Assembly: GCF_022012475.1 (NCBI RefSeq) | Contig: NZ_JAKLWS010000027.1 | Location: 1-64,000 of the forward strand | DNA: 64,000 nucleotides | Direction of reading: 5' to 3' | Source of the DNA: Rhodohalobacter sulfatireducens | Lineage (GTDB): Bacteria; Bacteroidota; Rhodothermia; Balneolales; Balneolaceae | Part shown: positions 34,243 through 42,613 of the stretch, piece by piece | Numbering within the stretch: the stretch's first letter is position 1 | Layout of the letters: each line of letters opens with the position of its first letter | Notes under the pieces: generated by a model | Databases searched by the model: none | Told to the model about the DNA's origin: nothing | What the model saw: the letters and a program-made list of their open reading frames with translations, nothing else | Translations under genes and position numbers: made by a program

Positions 34243-34623
34243 ATGTTAAAAAAAATTGTAAAGACAAAAAAAGCACCCGCAGCAATTGGACCCTACAGCC
34301 AGGCTGTTGTTCATCAGAATACGCTATACTGCTCCGGGCAAATTGCTCTTGATCCCGAATCGATGGAAATCATCAGTGATGATGTAGGCGAACAAACCCG
34401 ACAGGTGATGAAAAATCTTGAACAGGTTTTGCTTGAAGCCGGCAGCAGCTTCGGGAAAGTGCTAAAGTGTTCAATATTTTTGGCAAACATGGATGATTTT
34501 GCTGATATAAATGAAATCTATGGAAGTTACTTCCCTGAAAATCCACCGGCAAGAGAAACGGTTGAAGTGAGTCGCTTGCCGAAAGATGTAAAAATTGAGA
34601 TTAGTTGTGTGGCGTATATCTAA
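34243..34623 (+). CDS. ridA: RidA family protein (YjgF/YER057c/UK114)
   Basis: RidA enzymes hydrolyse reactive enamine/imine intermediates such as 2-aminoacrylate. IGPYSQAVVHQNTLYCSGQI, the GxxxGxV-like turn and the C-terminal PARETVEVSRLPKDVKIEI with the conserved Arg (R in PARE) and Glu are present. I take the ATG at 34243, which gives 126 residues as usual for the family. A longer frame from TTG 34204 would add 13 atypical residues. It converges with the M23 peptidase gene with 2 bases between stops. Confidence 0.92.
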   Translation: MLKKIVKTKKAPAAIGPYSQAVVHQNTLYCSGQIALDPESMEIISDDVGEQTRQVMKNLEQVLLEAGSSFGKVLKCSIFLANMDDFADINEIYGSYFPENPPARETVEVSRLPKDVKIEISCVAYI

Positions 34624-34625
34624 CT

Positions 34626-36506
34626 TCAGAAAGTAAAAGATTCAGTTTTTGATGTACGATTTCCCATTCCATCAAAGACTTCAATCTCTACTTGGTTCTG
34701 GTTTTCAGGAACATACCCTGGAATGTAATAGAAAAGAGAATTTCTGTCGGGATCGTATTCAATAATGCCGCGTTTTCCATTTACAGTAATATTTGAAGCC
34801 TGGTAATCTATCCCGGTGTCGCGATCTACTGCCGGTACCCTGATGACGTAATTCCCTGCAAGATTTTTTTCTAAGTGGGGCTTACCTACCCATGGAGAAG
34901 TTTTATCTTCCATAATTACCAAACTGCTGATCTCCCGTAAAGGTGACCGGATCATCCCGTCTTTATTAGTAGCCCACATGAAGTAGGTTCGATTTCGGAA
35001 TTTATCGACTGAGAATAACCCAAGGTGCTCATTATCTTTTAATTCATCCGGGAGGATGTAGTTAAAATAGACCTCTCCCTCGATGGGCAGGCGATCAGGT
35101 GAAAAGTTGAAATGAATCTCATCTCCAATCCTTGAAATATCCAGATGCAGATTGAGCGAATCGTAAAGGGCTTCTTTGGGAAATTCAATCCACAACTGTT
35201 GATTCGGAGTGCTAAAAACCTGTTTTATGCCGGGAGATAGTCTTTTTTCTATGGAGGAGTTAGATCTGAACCGAATCTCATCCGAAATTCGCGATATGCT
35301 GAAAGAAATTGGTTCCGAACTTGCAAGCATGGGCACACTATTGTCAAACAGAACCTCTTTTTGGTTTAGAGTAAATGGTTTTGAAATTTCACCCGGAGCG
35401 GGATAAGTGGGTACATCAGTAATGTTATCGATCTTGTTTGAACCATTCACATTGAGTGTTACTGCAGCTTTAGTCTCGTTTCCAAAAATATCTGAAGCGA
35501 TAATTTGAAGAGGATATTTACCCTCATCCAGTGCCAGCACGCCCCTGTTTTTTAGTTTTCTATAGATTGGAAGTTTATTCCCGTTAACTTTATAAAGCCG
35601 CTGAAAAGCTCTTCGGGTTTCTGCCAGAATTTGGTAAGAACGGTCCAGAAACATATGCCTGCCTTCAGCATATGAAAACTGATCTACGCTCGAATGATAG
35701 AGTGTATCTGATTGATGAACCAATGTTAGGGTGTATACAGCGTACGCGTTTGGCGTATTATTAGCCCTGTCATGTAGATTTACTGAAAGGCCCACCGGTT
35801 GATTAACGGTAATCTCCCCGAATTCGTAATTTCTGCCATCTCTTCGGGCATTTTTAATTTCAAATCCTTCGTTTTTGAGATTTATGGGATTTAGAAATTC
35901 TATACCCAGTTGACGAAAAACAGGGGGTAGATTATCTCGGACAGTTAAATTGGTTAATAGAGGATTGACAGGTTCATTATCCTTATTTCTTATTTCAAAA
36001 TGCAAATGAGGTGGGCCAACACCGGACGACCCCGTAAAGGCTATTACTTCACCCTTTTCATAAAAAAGTGAATCCTCTTCTATAACTTCATTCATAACAA
36101 AGGAGTAATCCTGTATTCTAATGGAGTCCGTATATGCCTGTAAGTTTGGCTCAAACCGGTTTAAGTGGGCGTAGACAGAATAGGAACCGTCATTATGCTT
36201 CATGTATAATACGTTTCCATAACCGTGGGGGCCTGTTCCAATTCGGTATATGATTCCATCGCGAGTGGCAAAAACTTTGTAGCCTTCCTGCCCCCAGGTA
36301 CGAATATCTAAGCCGGCGTGCAGGTGGGCAGACCGTGTCTCGCCAAATGTTGATGAGATCTGGTTCGTTGCATCTGTAGGCCAAACATACTCAACACTGT
36401 CAACCAGAAAGGAGAGAGGCTGAGCATTTATAGGATGAACGTGGATCAATCCCAGGGTGATCAAACAGATCAAAAAAAGTATGTTATGAAAATTATGTAC
36501 GGACAT
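34626..36506 (-). CDS. M23 family metallopeptidase
   Basis: The 626-residue exported protein (signal peptide about 1-28) has an M23 peptidase domain at about 45-185. It contains HLHAGLDIRTWGQEGYKV, YGNVLYMKHNDGSYSVYAHL and the zinc motif HLHFEIR (GPPHLHFEIR). M23 enzymes are lysostaphin-type endopeptidases cutting peptidoglycan cross-bridges. The remaining two-thirds is beta-rich with no recognised domain and may anchor or regulate the enzyme. Its ATG overlaps the end of the FAH-like gene by 14 bases. Confidence 0.85.
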   Translation of the reverse strand: MSVHNFHNILFLICLITLGLIHVHPINAQPLSFLVDSVEYVWPTDATNQISSTFGETRSAHLHAGLDIRTWGQEGYKVFATRDGIIYRIGTGPHGYGNVLYMKHNDGSYSVYAHLNRFEPNLQAYTDSIRIQDYSFVMNEVIEEDSLFYEKGEVIAFTGSSGVGPPHLHFEIRNKDNEPVNPLLTNLTVRDNLPPVFRQLGIEFLNPINLKNEGFEIKNARRDGRNYEFGEITVNQPVGLSVNLHDRANNTPNAYAVYTLTLVHQSDTLYHSSVDQFSYAEGRHMFLDRSYQILAETRRAFQRLYKVNGNKLPIYRKLKNRGVLALDEGKYPLQIIASDIFGNETKAAVTLNVNGSNKIDNITDVPTYPAPGEISKPFTLNQKEVLFDNSVPMLASSEPISFSISRISDEIRFRSNSSIEKRLSPGIKQVFSTPNQQLWIEFPKEALYDSLNLHLDISRIGDEIHFNFSPDRLPIEGEVYFNYILPDELKDNEHLGLFSVDKFRNRTYFMWATNKDGMIRSPLREISSLVIMEDKTSPWVGKPHLEKNLAGNYVIRVPAVDRDTGIDYQASNITVNGKRGIIEYDPDRNSLFYYIPGYVPENQNQVEIEVFDGMGNRTSKTESFTF

Positions 36507-37149
36507 AAACTTTTAGCGTAGAAAGTTGATCGCCTATCGATGCATCAATAATATCTCCATCAGTAATTGGACTCACACCTTCCGGAGTCCCGGTAAAAAT
36601 CAAATCGCCCGGGTTAAGAGTAAATTGATGAGACAAATAGGAGATAAGCTCACTTACCGAAAATAGCATTTTAGAAGTGTTGCCAAGCTGACGAAGTTCG
36701 CCATTTACACGCACCTGGATGTCGAGATTTTGAATATCACTCAATGAATCCAATTCAACAAAGTTTCCTATAGGTGCAAAAGTGTCAAATCCCTTTGAGA
36801 GAGTCCAGGGTAAACCATTTTTCTTTGCTTGAGATTGAATGTCGCGGGCAGTTACATCAATACCAACGGCAACGGCCTGAACAGTTTGAAGAGCTTCTTT
36901 GACGGAACAATTTTTTACAGCGCGGCCGATCAATAGAACAAGTTCAACTTCATGATGAACAGTGGATGACTGCTGAGGTAGGTGAATCGTTTGATCATTA
37001 AAGATCAGGCTGCTTCTTGGCTTCAGGAAAACAACGGGATCGTCCGTTTTCTTACTCTTCATCTCTTCGATATGCTTGGCGTAATTACGGCCAATGCAGT
37101 AGATAGATCCGAATTGCAGATGGGGATATTCATTGATTGTATAATCCAT
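36493..37149 (-). CDS. Fumarylacetoacetate hydrolase family protein
   Basis: The protein belongs to the FAH family: IYCIGRNYAKHIEEMK, FLKPRSSL, then HHEVELVLLIGRA with the metal-binding Glu residues, VGIDVTARDIQ, and a late FTGTPEGVSPI. Members hydrolyse acylpyruvates or decarboxylate oxaloacetate. The specificity here is unknown. The start is the ATG at 37149 (219 residues). Frame continuation upstream lies inside the rpmA terminator hairpin, so it cannot be the start. Confidence 0.88.
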   Translation of the reverse strand: MDYTINEYPHLQFGSIYCIGRNYAKHIEEMKSKKTDDPVVFLKPRSSLIFNDQTIHLPQQSSTVHHEVELVLLIGRAVKNCSVKEALQTVQAVAVGIDVTARDIQSQAKKNGLPWTLSKGFDTFAPIGNFVELDSLSDIQNLDIQVRVNGELRQLGNTSKMLFSVSELISYLSHQFTLNPGDLIFTGTPEGVSPITDGDIIDASIGDQLSTLKVYVRT

Positions 37150-37159
37150 GCCCCAAAAT

Positions 37160-37192
37160 AAAAAAAGCCCTGACAACATTGTTATCAGGGCT
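37160..37192 (-). terminator. Rho-independent terminator after rpmA
   Basis: AGCCCTGATAAC and GTTGTCAGGGCT on the minus strand pair with one mismatch around a three-base loop and are followed by TTTTTTATTTTG. It lies 19 bases after the rpmA stop. Confidence 0.9.
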
Positions 37193-37210
37193 TAAAAAAT
37201 TTAAAAAAAT

Positions 37211-37465
37211 TTAGACTTCCTCTACAGAAACATATTTGCGTCCATTGCCTCTGGTTCGGAAAGTAACCTGACCGTCGATCAGGGCGAAGAGAGTATCATC
37301 GCCGCCGCGGCCTACGTTTTCACCGGGGTGGAATTTAGTACCTCGCTGACGTACAATAATATTTCCTGCACGTACAACTTCACCACCATATTTCTTCACA
37401 CCCAGTCGTTTCGATTCTGAATCTCGTCCGTTTCTTGTCGAACCTTGACCTTTCTTATGCGCCAT
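37211..37465 (-). CDS. rpmA: 50S ribosomal protein L27
   Basis: This is the complete 84-residue L27. It begins [20 protein letters not shown] and carries the typical [19 protein letters not shown] segment. The N-terminus lines the peptidyl transferase centre. It is cotranscribed behind rplU with a 13-base gap and ends at a clear terminator. No leader peptide for N-terminal cleavage is present, unlike in Firmicutes. Confidence 0.98.
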   Translation of the reverse strand: MAHKKGQGSTRNGRDSESKRLGVKKYGGEVVRAGNIIVRQRGTKFHPGENVGRGGDDTLFALIDGQVTFRTRGNGRKYVSVEEV

Positions 37466-37478
37466 AATTTACCTCGTA

Positions 37479-37787
37479 TTAAGAAATTTTTTCGATTTGA
37501 AGTTGAGTGATAGGCTGTCGGTGCCCGTTCTTAACTCGATATCCTTTCCTTCGCTTCTTTTTGAAAACCATTACTTTATCGGCTTTCAAGTGTTCTACGA
37601 TTTTAGCTTCAACTTTAGCACCTTTTACAGTCGGTTTGCCAATCTTAACTTTTCCTTTCTCATCCTTCACCAGAAGAACTTCATCCAGTGTGATATTTTC
37701 ATCGTCGGAAGAAAGTCTGTTAACAAAAATAGTTTGGTCTTCAGCAACCTTATATTGATGCCCGCCAATTTTTACGATAGCGTACAT
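37479..37787 (-). CDS. rplU: 50S ribosomal protein L21
   Basis: This is the complete 102-residue L21, starting MYAIVKIGGHQYKVAED and with KKRRKGYRVKNGHRQP near the end. It is the first gene of the rplU-rpmA pair, the common bacterial order. Confidence 0.98.
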   Translation of the reverse strand: MYAIVKIGGHQYKVAEDQTIFVNRLSSDDENITLDEVLLVKDEKGKVKIGKPTVKGAKVEAKIVEHLKADKVMVFKKKRRKGYRVKNGHRQPITQLQIEKIS

Positions 37788-37984
37788 GAGTGTTAATTTC
37801 TTATTGTTAAATTCTTAATTTTTGATAGACTCCAAAGATAGTGTTTTTTAAAATGAATCAAAACCACTTTTCAGATGTTTTTTCCAGTGAGAGTATATGG
37901 ATAAATTTTAATTGAGAGTCATGTCATATGCATGTAATTTCCACTTTGAAAATTGAATGACATTTTTAAGTAATACAAACAGTG
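37788..37984. other. rplU promoter side of the rplU/small-ORF gap
   Basis: This AT-rich stretch directly upstream of rplU should hold its promoter and leader. It leads into a small plus-strand reading frame at 37985. I see no further coding sequence in it. Confidence 0.4.
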
Positions 37985-38161
37985 ATGAGCAAACTTCCGG
38001 ACCTTCATAAGCAGGCATTTAAATACAAAAATACCAAAAAACTCCAGCATGACGGTGGCCGTGCATGGATTAAAGATTCTCAACTTTTTGAATCCAGAAA
38101 AGATGCCAACGGCCGGCTCATCACAAAAAAAGAGAAGCAAAGTCAGGAGAATAAAGGCTGA
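37985..38161 (+). CDS. Small basic hypothetical protein, 58 residues
   Basis: An ATG at 37985 opens a 58-codon frame ending in TGA at 38161. It begins MSKLPDLHKQAFKYKNTKKL, has the DGGRAWIKDSQLFES segment in the middle and ends in lysine- and glutamine-rich residues. The pattern is orderly and ribosomal-gene-like in codon use, although no ribosome site stands out. I do not recognise the family. It points away from rplU into a gap followed by an inverted repeat and the lexA gene on the other strand. A frame on the opposite strand covers the same bases and looks like a shadow. Confidence 0.5.
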   Translation: MSKLPDLHKQAFKYKNTKKLQHDGGRAWIKDSQLFESRKDANGRLITKKEKQSQENKG

Positions 38162-38170
38162 AATTGATCA

Positions 38171-38231
38171 GCGCCGGCAAAAGCGTCTTGCTTGTTCCTG
38201 ATGCAAGGAGCACGAGCTGGGCCCTCAAGCT
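38171..38231. repeat. Decayed GC-rich inverted repeat, same family as 53875-53927
   Basis: GGCAAAAGCGTCTTGCTTGT and, further on, GGAGCACGAGCTGGGCCCTC resemble the two arms of the hairpin at 53875-53927. The match is loose and the stem is no longer continuous. It lies just after the lexA stop and may end that transcript. Confidence 0.45.
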
Positions 38232-38246
38232 AGTTCAATACACGGT

Positions 38247-38906
38247 TTAGCTTGCCTTCTTTGTAGGAATTCCTTTGTGAATCCCCGTACGGTTCACATG
38301 CCCGATATATTTACCGATTACCCGTACCTCTTCAAATATATCCGGTTCAATCACAATGTCATCATACTCTTCATTGGCGGGTTCTAATCTTAGGCCGTCT
38401 TTATCGGAATAAATTCGTTTTAAGCTGGTTTCACCGTTATATAACACTGCACCGATATCGCCGTCTTTTACATCGCTATCCATAAGCAGAACAAAATCGC
38501 CGTCGTAAATTCCGGCATCTTTCATACTCATTCCGGAGACCCGAAGTGCAAACATATCATCCATATTGGGGAACAACGTTTCAAGTGTAATTCTTCCAAG
38601 GTCGGCTTCTACAGCTTCCTGAAGATAACCAGCTGCAATTAAACCTCTTACGGGAATTCCGGCAGTTTTCTTCAGACCTAGGTTCCCCTCATAATCCGGA
38701 TGGATATCATATTCATCATCATCCGTTTTAACCAGGTATCCTTTTTTGAGTAATGCCTGTATATTTTGTGTCACACTGTTAGGGGATTTATAGTTGAATG
38801 CGTCAGCTATTTCCCTGTAAGTGGGCCAAACATCGTGGTCTTTTTTATAATCAATAATGAAATCAAAAAAATCTTTCTGTTTTCGGGTAAGTTGGGCGTT
38901 GTCCAT
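38247..38906 (-). CDS. lexA: LexA repressor
   Basis: The 219-residue SOS repressor has an N-terminal winged helix (about 1-70, with YREIADAFNYKSPNSVTQNI) and the S24 self-cleavage domain. The scissile Ala92-Gly93 bond lies in IAAGYL, the catalytic S127 in SGMSMKD and K163 in SLKRIY. RecA-stimulated autocleavage would release SOS genes. Start ATG 38906 follows an 11-bp-period direct repeat that could be its own operator. It is divergent to the PPIase lipoprotein gene. Confidence 0.95.
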   Translation of the reverse strand: MDNAQLTRKQKDFFDFIIDYKKDHDVWPTYREIADAFNYKSPNSVTQNIQALLKKGYLVKTDDDEYDIHPDYEGNLGLKKTAGIPVRGLIAAGYLQEAVEADLGRITLETLFPNMDDMFALRVSGMSMKDAGIYDGDFVLLMDSDVKDGDIGAVLYNGETSLKRIYSDKDGLRLEPANEEYDDIVIEPDIFEEVRVIGKYIGHVNRTGIHKGIPTKKAS

Positions 38907-38971
38907 AATGATTATTGATTTATGTGTAATATATGTGCAATAAACAAAGAACTTTTATCAAAAACAATTCA
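38907..38971. promoter_or_regulatory. Divergent lexA/PPIase promoter with tandem 11-mer
   Basis: TATGTGTAATA (38921-38931) is followed directly by TATGTGCAATA (38932-38942). This is a perfect 11-bp-period repeat with one difference, 15 bases upstream of the lexA start. Alphaproteobacterial LexA binds GTTC-N7-GTTC, which also has an 11-bp period, so a same-face direct-repeat operator for LexA here is a reasonable inference. The repeat also lies 30 bases upstream of the start of the divergent gene. Confidence 0.5.
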
Positions 38972-40924
38972 ATGAATTTCTTTTTTCATCAGAGGTACAA
39001 GGGATTCTTTTTTCTGCTGTTTTTAGTGCCATTTTTTTCATGTACAAAACAAGCAGAACAGGATCGTAAACCCATAATCTTAACAGAATATCCAAACCTG
39101 GCAAATGAAACTTTAGAAAGAGATTATGATGGATTGCGGGCGTTTGCGAATTATGAAAATGAGCAGATAAGATCTCTAGCGTGGAATGGGATTAGAAAAA
39201 GTGAAGCTAAAGATCTACAGTCATTTGTAAATTATGCTGTTCAGCAAGATGATTCACTTATATGGTACTCCATAAGTTCACATCTTTTAAATAAAGCACA
39301 GGTTGATTCTATTGGCCAACATTTTGAAAATGGTTGGATTAAATCGGAAGCGGTTTGTGAAGTATTCTTCAAACATGGAACCATAAATACGTTAGATATT
39401 CTGCTGGGAAAACCTGAACTACTATTACAAAATGAAGTTTGCGCAAAATCTGTTGGTGGAATTGTAGCCGGAGTTCAAGTAGAGGATTCCTCGAAAAAAA
39501 AGATTATCGAACTAGCTTTTCATTCAGAAGATGAAACCATTTGGCGGAATTTGCTTTATGGATTTTATCGTTCAGAACTGAATCGTCCAAACCCGGAATC
39601 TGAACTCCACGTCTATTTCAACGAATTGCTCGATGAGAGGGATGGTTTCTTTAGTTATGAAATGGACCAGTACGTTACAAGAATTTTAGGAAAAGTTGGT
39701 TTTCTACATGTGATGGAAAGGCGGTCAGATCGTGAACTGAATCAAGCGGTTCAACTATCAAATGAATTAGCAAGAAATATTGCAAAATTTGAACATAGCG
39801 CGTTGAACCATAGGCATATAAAAAGATTACTAAACCATACTATTGATAATGTTGTAGCCCAATCACTTCAAGCTTTCCAGGAATTTGATTCTATTCCGGA
39901 ACAACTACTTGATATGATTGAATTTGAGATCGCTCCAATTACTCGTGACGCAGAAGTTTTTGCCGAAGCGTTGACCGTGCTAGTAACAAATGAAAGAGAT
40001 ATCGAGGGGTATCGAAACAAGCTGGATTTTATGGACAGTGAAAATGAATATCTGAAGCAAAAGATATTGCCGTTGTACGCAGAAATTGAATCGGATGAAC
40101 AGTACTTGGACAGGCTTCAATCTGAAATCAGAGATGGCGGTATCGGTGGACTCCGAGCTACAGAGGCATTGATGAACTATTTTACTGAGCACTCTCAAAA
40201 TCAGGATGCTGCTGATGAGGTTCGATCTTTAACTCTACACGCATTGGAAGAGGGAGATCGAAGTGTAATATCTACAATTGGACCGCTTTTGAATAGTACT
40301 GTTCTTTTTGATGAGGACAGTTTTGAATGGATGTTTAATCAATATCAAGATTTTGTTGAGATGTCTGAGTGGGAAAATGAAGAGGTCTTAGAGGAGGTGC
40401 TTTCCAATCGGTTTCCCGATCAATTCGAAGCTTTGGAAATTTCTGAAAAGCCATTCAGAATACCGAATTGGGAACGACTTTATGAGATGGGCACAAATCC
40501 TTTTTGGGTTTTGGAAACCGAAAAAGGAACCATCGAAATTCAGCTTGATCCTCTGGCCGCACCATTTACGGTTTCATCGATTGACAGCTTAACTCGCACA
40601 GGTGTCTATGATGGAGTACCATTTCATAGGGTGGTTCGCAATTTTGTGATCCAGGGAGGAGATATCGAACGCAAAGATGGTTATGGCGGACTGGAGTATA
40701 GAATTCCAACTGAACCTTCATTTAAATCATTTGAGCGAGGCATGGTCGGTATTGCAAGTGCGGGGACGGATACTGAAGGGAGTCAGTTTTTCATCATGCT
40801 AAACTGGTCGCCGCATTTGGATGGGAATTATACTATTTTCGGTAAAGTAACCAAGGGGACGGATGTGGCAGATCGGATACAGATGGGGGATAAGTTGATT
40901 GAGGCGAGTATATATTCGAGATAG
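38972..40924 (+). CDS. Lipoprotein with C-terminal cyclophilin-type peptidyl-prolyl isomerase
   Basis: I place the start at ATG 38972 (650 residues), where a lipobox reads FFSC. About 500 residues of alpha-helical sequence follow, with no recognised domain and a repeated amphipathic helix pattern that could be HEAT/armadillo-like. The last ~155 residues are a cyclophilin domain: FHRVVRNFVIQGGDIERKDG, GMVGIASAGTDTEGSQFFI and HLDGNYTIFGKV. Such proteins assist folding in the periplasm. It is divergent to lexA and may share an operator with it, although I see no functional link to SOS. Confidence 0.8.
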   Translation: MNFFFHQRYKGFFFLLFLVPFFSCTKQAEQDRKPIILTEYPNLANETLERDYDGLRAFANYENEQIRSLAWNGIRKSEAKDLQSFVNYAVQQDDSLIWYSISSHLLNKAQVDSIGQHFENGWIKSEAVCEVFFKHGTINTLDILLGKPELLLQNEVCAKSVGGIVAGVQVEDSSKKKIIELAFHSEDETIWRNLLYGFYRSELNRPNPESELHVYFNELLDERDGFFSYEMDQYVTRILGKVGFLHVMERRSDRELNQAVQLSNELARNIAKFEHSALNHRHIKRLLNHTIDNVVAQSLQAFQEFDSIPEQLLDMIEFEIAPITRDAEVFAEALTVLVTNERDIEGYRNKLDFMDSENEYLKQKILPLYAEIESDEQYLDRLQSEIRDGGIGGLRATEALMNYFTEHSQNQDAADEVRSLTLHALEEGDRSVISTIGPLLNSTVLFDEDSFEWMFNQYQDFVEMSEWENEEVLEEVLSNRFPDQFEALEISEKPFRIPNWERLYEMGTNPFWVLETEKGTIEIQLDPLAAPFTVSSIDSLTRTGVYDGVPFHRVVRNFVIQGGDIERKDGYGGLEYRIPTEPSFKSFERGMVGIASAGTDTEGSQFFIMLNWSPHLDGNYTIFGKVTKGTDVADRIQMGDKLIEASIYSR

Positions 40925-40956
40925 GTCTAAGAAATTCTATAATTTATATGAAACAA

Positions 40957-41008
40957 GTAGGCAGTTGACAGTAGGCAAAATGATTATTGCCTACTGCCTA
41001 CTGTCAAC
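40957..41008. repeat. Heptamer-repeat hairpin
   Basis: The left arm is GTAGGCA GTTGACA GTAGGCA (40957-40977). The right arm at 40987-41008 reads, on the minus strand, GTTGACA GTAGGCA GTAGGCA plus A. The inner 10 bases of the two arms are perfectly complementary. The order of the heptamers in the two arms is permuted. It lies between two convergent genes (PPIase and acyl-CoA dehydrogenase), where it could stop transcription, with TTTT following on the plus strand. Confidence 0.85.
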
Positions 41009-41057
41009 TTTTTCCCAGCAATAATGTTACTTTTACTAAATTAAACCTTTTGGAATT

Positions 41058-42266
41058 TCAACCATTCCCCTTCGGCGTAAAAGCCTGAATTCCTGTAATC
41101 TCACGGCCAAGGATTAATCCGTGTATATCGTAGGTACCTTCGTAGGTGTTTACGGATTCAAGATTCATCATGTGGTGTATAACTCGATATTCTCCTGAGA
41201 TTCCATTACCGCCATGCATATCTCTTGAGACGCGAGCGATTTCCAAAGCCTTGCCCACATTATTTCGTTTGGCGAGCGAAACCATGCTCGGGTGGAGTCT
41301 GCCGGAATCCTTCAATTGTCCCAACCGCCATGCCAGCATCTGCATGGACGTGATGTCAGTCAGCATGTTTGCCAGTTTGGTCTGAGGCAACTGGTTGGCT
41401 GCTATCGGTTTTCCGAATTGTGTTCGGTCTGATACATATTGACGAGCTTTATGATAGCAAAACTCAGCCGCACCAACAGCCCCCCAAGCAATGCCATATC
41501 GGGCACTGTTCAGGCACATAAACGGGCCTTTCAATCCGCGAATCTCCGGGAAAACATTTTCATCCGGAACAAAAACATCTTCAAAAACCAATTCTCCGGT
41601 GGATGATGCTCTCAAACTCATTTTGTGTTTCGTTGCCGGAGCTGAAAATCCGTTCATTTCTTTTTCAACCAAAAATCCACGAATAACCGGTTCGTCGTCT
41701 TTGTCCTCTTTTGCCTTTGCCCAAACAACGGCCACATCAGCAATGGGTGAGTTGGTGATCCACATCTTGGCACCATTCAGCGTCCAACCTCCCTCGGTTT
41801 TGACTGCCGTTGTACTCATGGATGCGGGATCTGAACCGTGATCGGGTTCTGTTAATCCAAAACACCCGATGATCTCGCCGGTTGCTAACTGAGGCAAAAA
41901 TCGTTCTTTCTGTTCTTCTGTACCAAAAATTGAAATGGGATACATCACCAATGACGATTGCACGGACATAAACGATCGATACCCGGAATCAACCCGCTCA
42001 ACTTCACGGGCGATTAAACCATACGCTGTATCACTCACGCCGGCTCCGCCATATTTTGGATCAATCGTTGAACCGAGAAGACCAATTTCACCCATCTCTT
42101 TGGCGATTGATAGATCAAAAACCTCATCTTGGTTACCCTCAAGTGCTCGCGGTTCCAGCTTGGATTGAGCATAGTCGCGGGCGGTCTCCATTACCATTCG
42201 GTCATCTTCAGAAAGTTCAGATTCGAAGAGATATGCATCGTCGATGTTGAATTTGTTTTTTGGCAT
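41058..42266 (-). CDS. gcdH: Acyl-CoA dehydrogenase, glutaryl-CoA dehydrogenase-like
   Basis: The 402-residue flavoenzyme has the acyl-CoA dehydrogenase flavin segment ending [16 protein letters not shown] and [17 protein letters not shown]. The catalytic Glu sits in [17 protein letters not shown], and [16 protein letters not shown] is close to the glutaryl-CoA dehydrogenase version (YRSAMSVQSS). It would oxidise and decarboxylate glutaryl-CoA to crotonyl-CoA in lysine or aromatic degradation. The ETF needed as electron acceptor is encoded at 53970-55751. The start is the ATG at 42266. Confidence 0.85.
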   Translation of the reverse strand: MPKNKFNIDDAYLFESELSEDDRMVMETARDYAQSKLEPRALEGNQDEVFDLSIAKEMGEIGLLGSTIDPKYGGAGVSDTAYGLIAREVERVDSGYRSFMSVQSSLVMYPISIFGTEEQKERFLPQLATGEIIGCFGLTEPDHGSDPASMSTTAVKTEGGWTLNGAKMWITNSPIADVAVVWAKAKEDKDDEPVIRGFLVEKEMNGFSAPATKHKMSLRASSTGELVFEDVFVPDENVFPEIRGLKGPFMCLNSARYGIAWGAVGAAEFCYHKARQYVSDRTQFGKPIAANQLPQTKLANMLTDITSMQMLAWRLGQLKDSGRLHPSMVSLAKRNNVGKALEIARVSRDMHGGNGISGEYRVIHHMMNLESVNTYEGTYDIHGLILGREITGIQAFTPKGNG

Positions 42267-42303
42267 ATAAATATTTAGATGGTTTTGTGATTTTATATGA
42301 TAA

Positions 42304-42366
42304 AGCTGTCAGCATTCGGCTATCAGCCGTCAGCATTTTACTGATAGCTGAGGTTCGATAGCTAAA
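42304..42366. repeat. Heptamer array, inverted halves
   Basis: The left half is AGCTGTC AGCATTC GGCTATC AGCCGTC AGCATTT (42304-42338). The right half (42341-42366) is its inverted partner: CTGATAG, CTGAGG, TTCGATAGC. It lies just upstream of the acyl-CoA dehydrogenase gene start (minus strand) and next to a small reading frame. Confidence 0.75.
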
Positions 42367-42368
42367 AT

Positions 42369-42506
42369 CTAATTCTTTTTGATTTTTAACCGGAATTTCT
42401 TTGCAGACTTCACAATGGCTTCTTCTAATTTGTTTTCGGAGGAAATCCAACCATCTCTTTTATAAGACTCGATGATTTCTTTCTCATCATTGTCAATATA
42501 TTTCAT
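42369..42506 (-). CDS. Small antitoxin-like protein (45 residues), possibly a remnant
   Basis: A minus-strand frame starts at ATG 42506 and ends at TAG 42369. Its first part, MKYIDNDEKEIIESYKRDGW, is close to the N-terminus of CopG/BrnA-type antitoxins (MKYLDxEEKEIIEs...). It stops after KSAKKFRLKIKKN instead of entering the family's RINIRIS ribbon-helix-helix strand. It is therefore probably truncated or a variant. There is no toxin gene beside it, and it is bracketed by heptamer-repeat arrays. The gap 42267-42613 has no other gene. Confidence 0.55.
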   Translation of the reverse strand: MKYIDNDEKEIIESYKRDGWISSENKLEEAIVKSAKKFRLKIKKN

Positions 42507-42547
42507 GATGTGTATCGCTTATTTTTAAAAAATTTTGATGGAACTCT

Positions 42548-42612
42548 CTGTTAGTTATGCTTGCCTACAAGCTAACAGTTCGATTACTGATAGCTGAAAG
42601 CCGACAGCAAAA
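42548..42612. repeat. Heptamer array with hairpin CTGTTAG/CTAACAG
   Basis: CTGTTAG (42548-42554) pairs with CTAACAG (42572-42578). Heptamers follow: AGCTGAA AGCCGAC AGCAAAA (42592-42612). The family resembles the array at 42304-42366 on the other side of the small antitoxin-like frame. It reaches the stop of the amidohydrolase gene (42614). Confidence 0.65.
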
Positions 42613-42613
42613 C

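Noticed and set aside
37919-38140. 73-codon minus-strand frame between rplU and lexA
   Set aside because: It mirrors the better-formed 58-codon plus-strand frame and contains many Cys/Phe residues typical of shadow frames.
41491-41841. 116-codon plus-strand frame inside the glutaryl-CoA dehydrogenase-like gene
   Set aside because: It is a mirror frame of the enzyme gene and lacks coding features.
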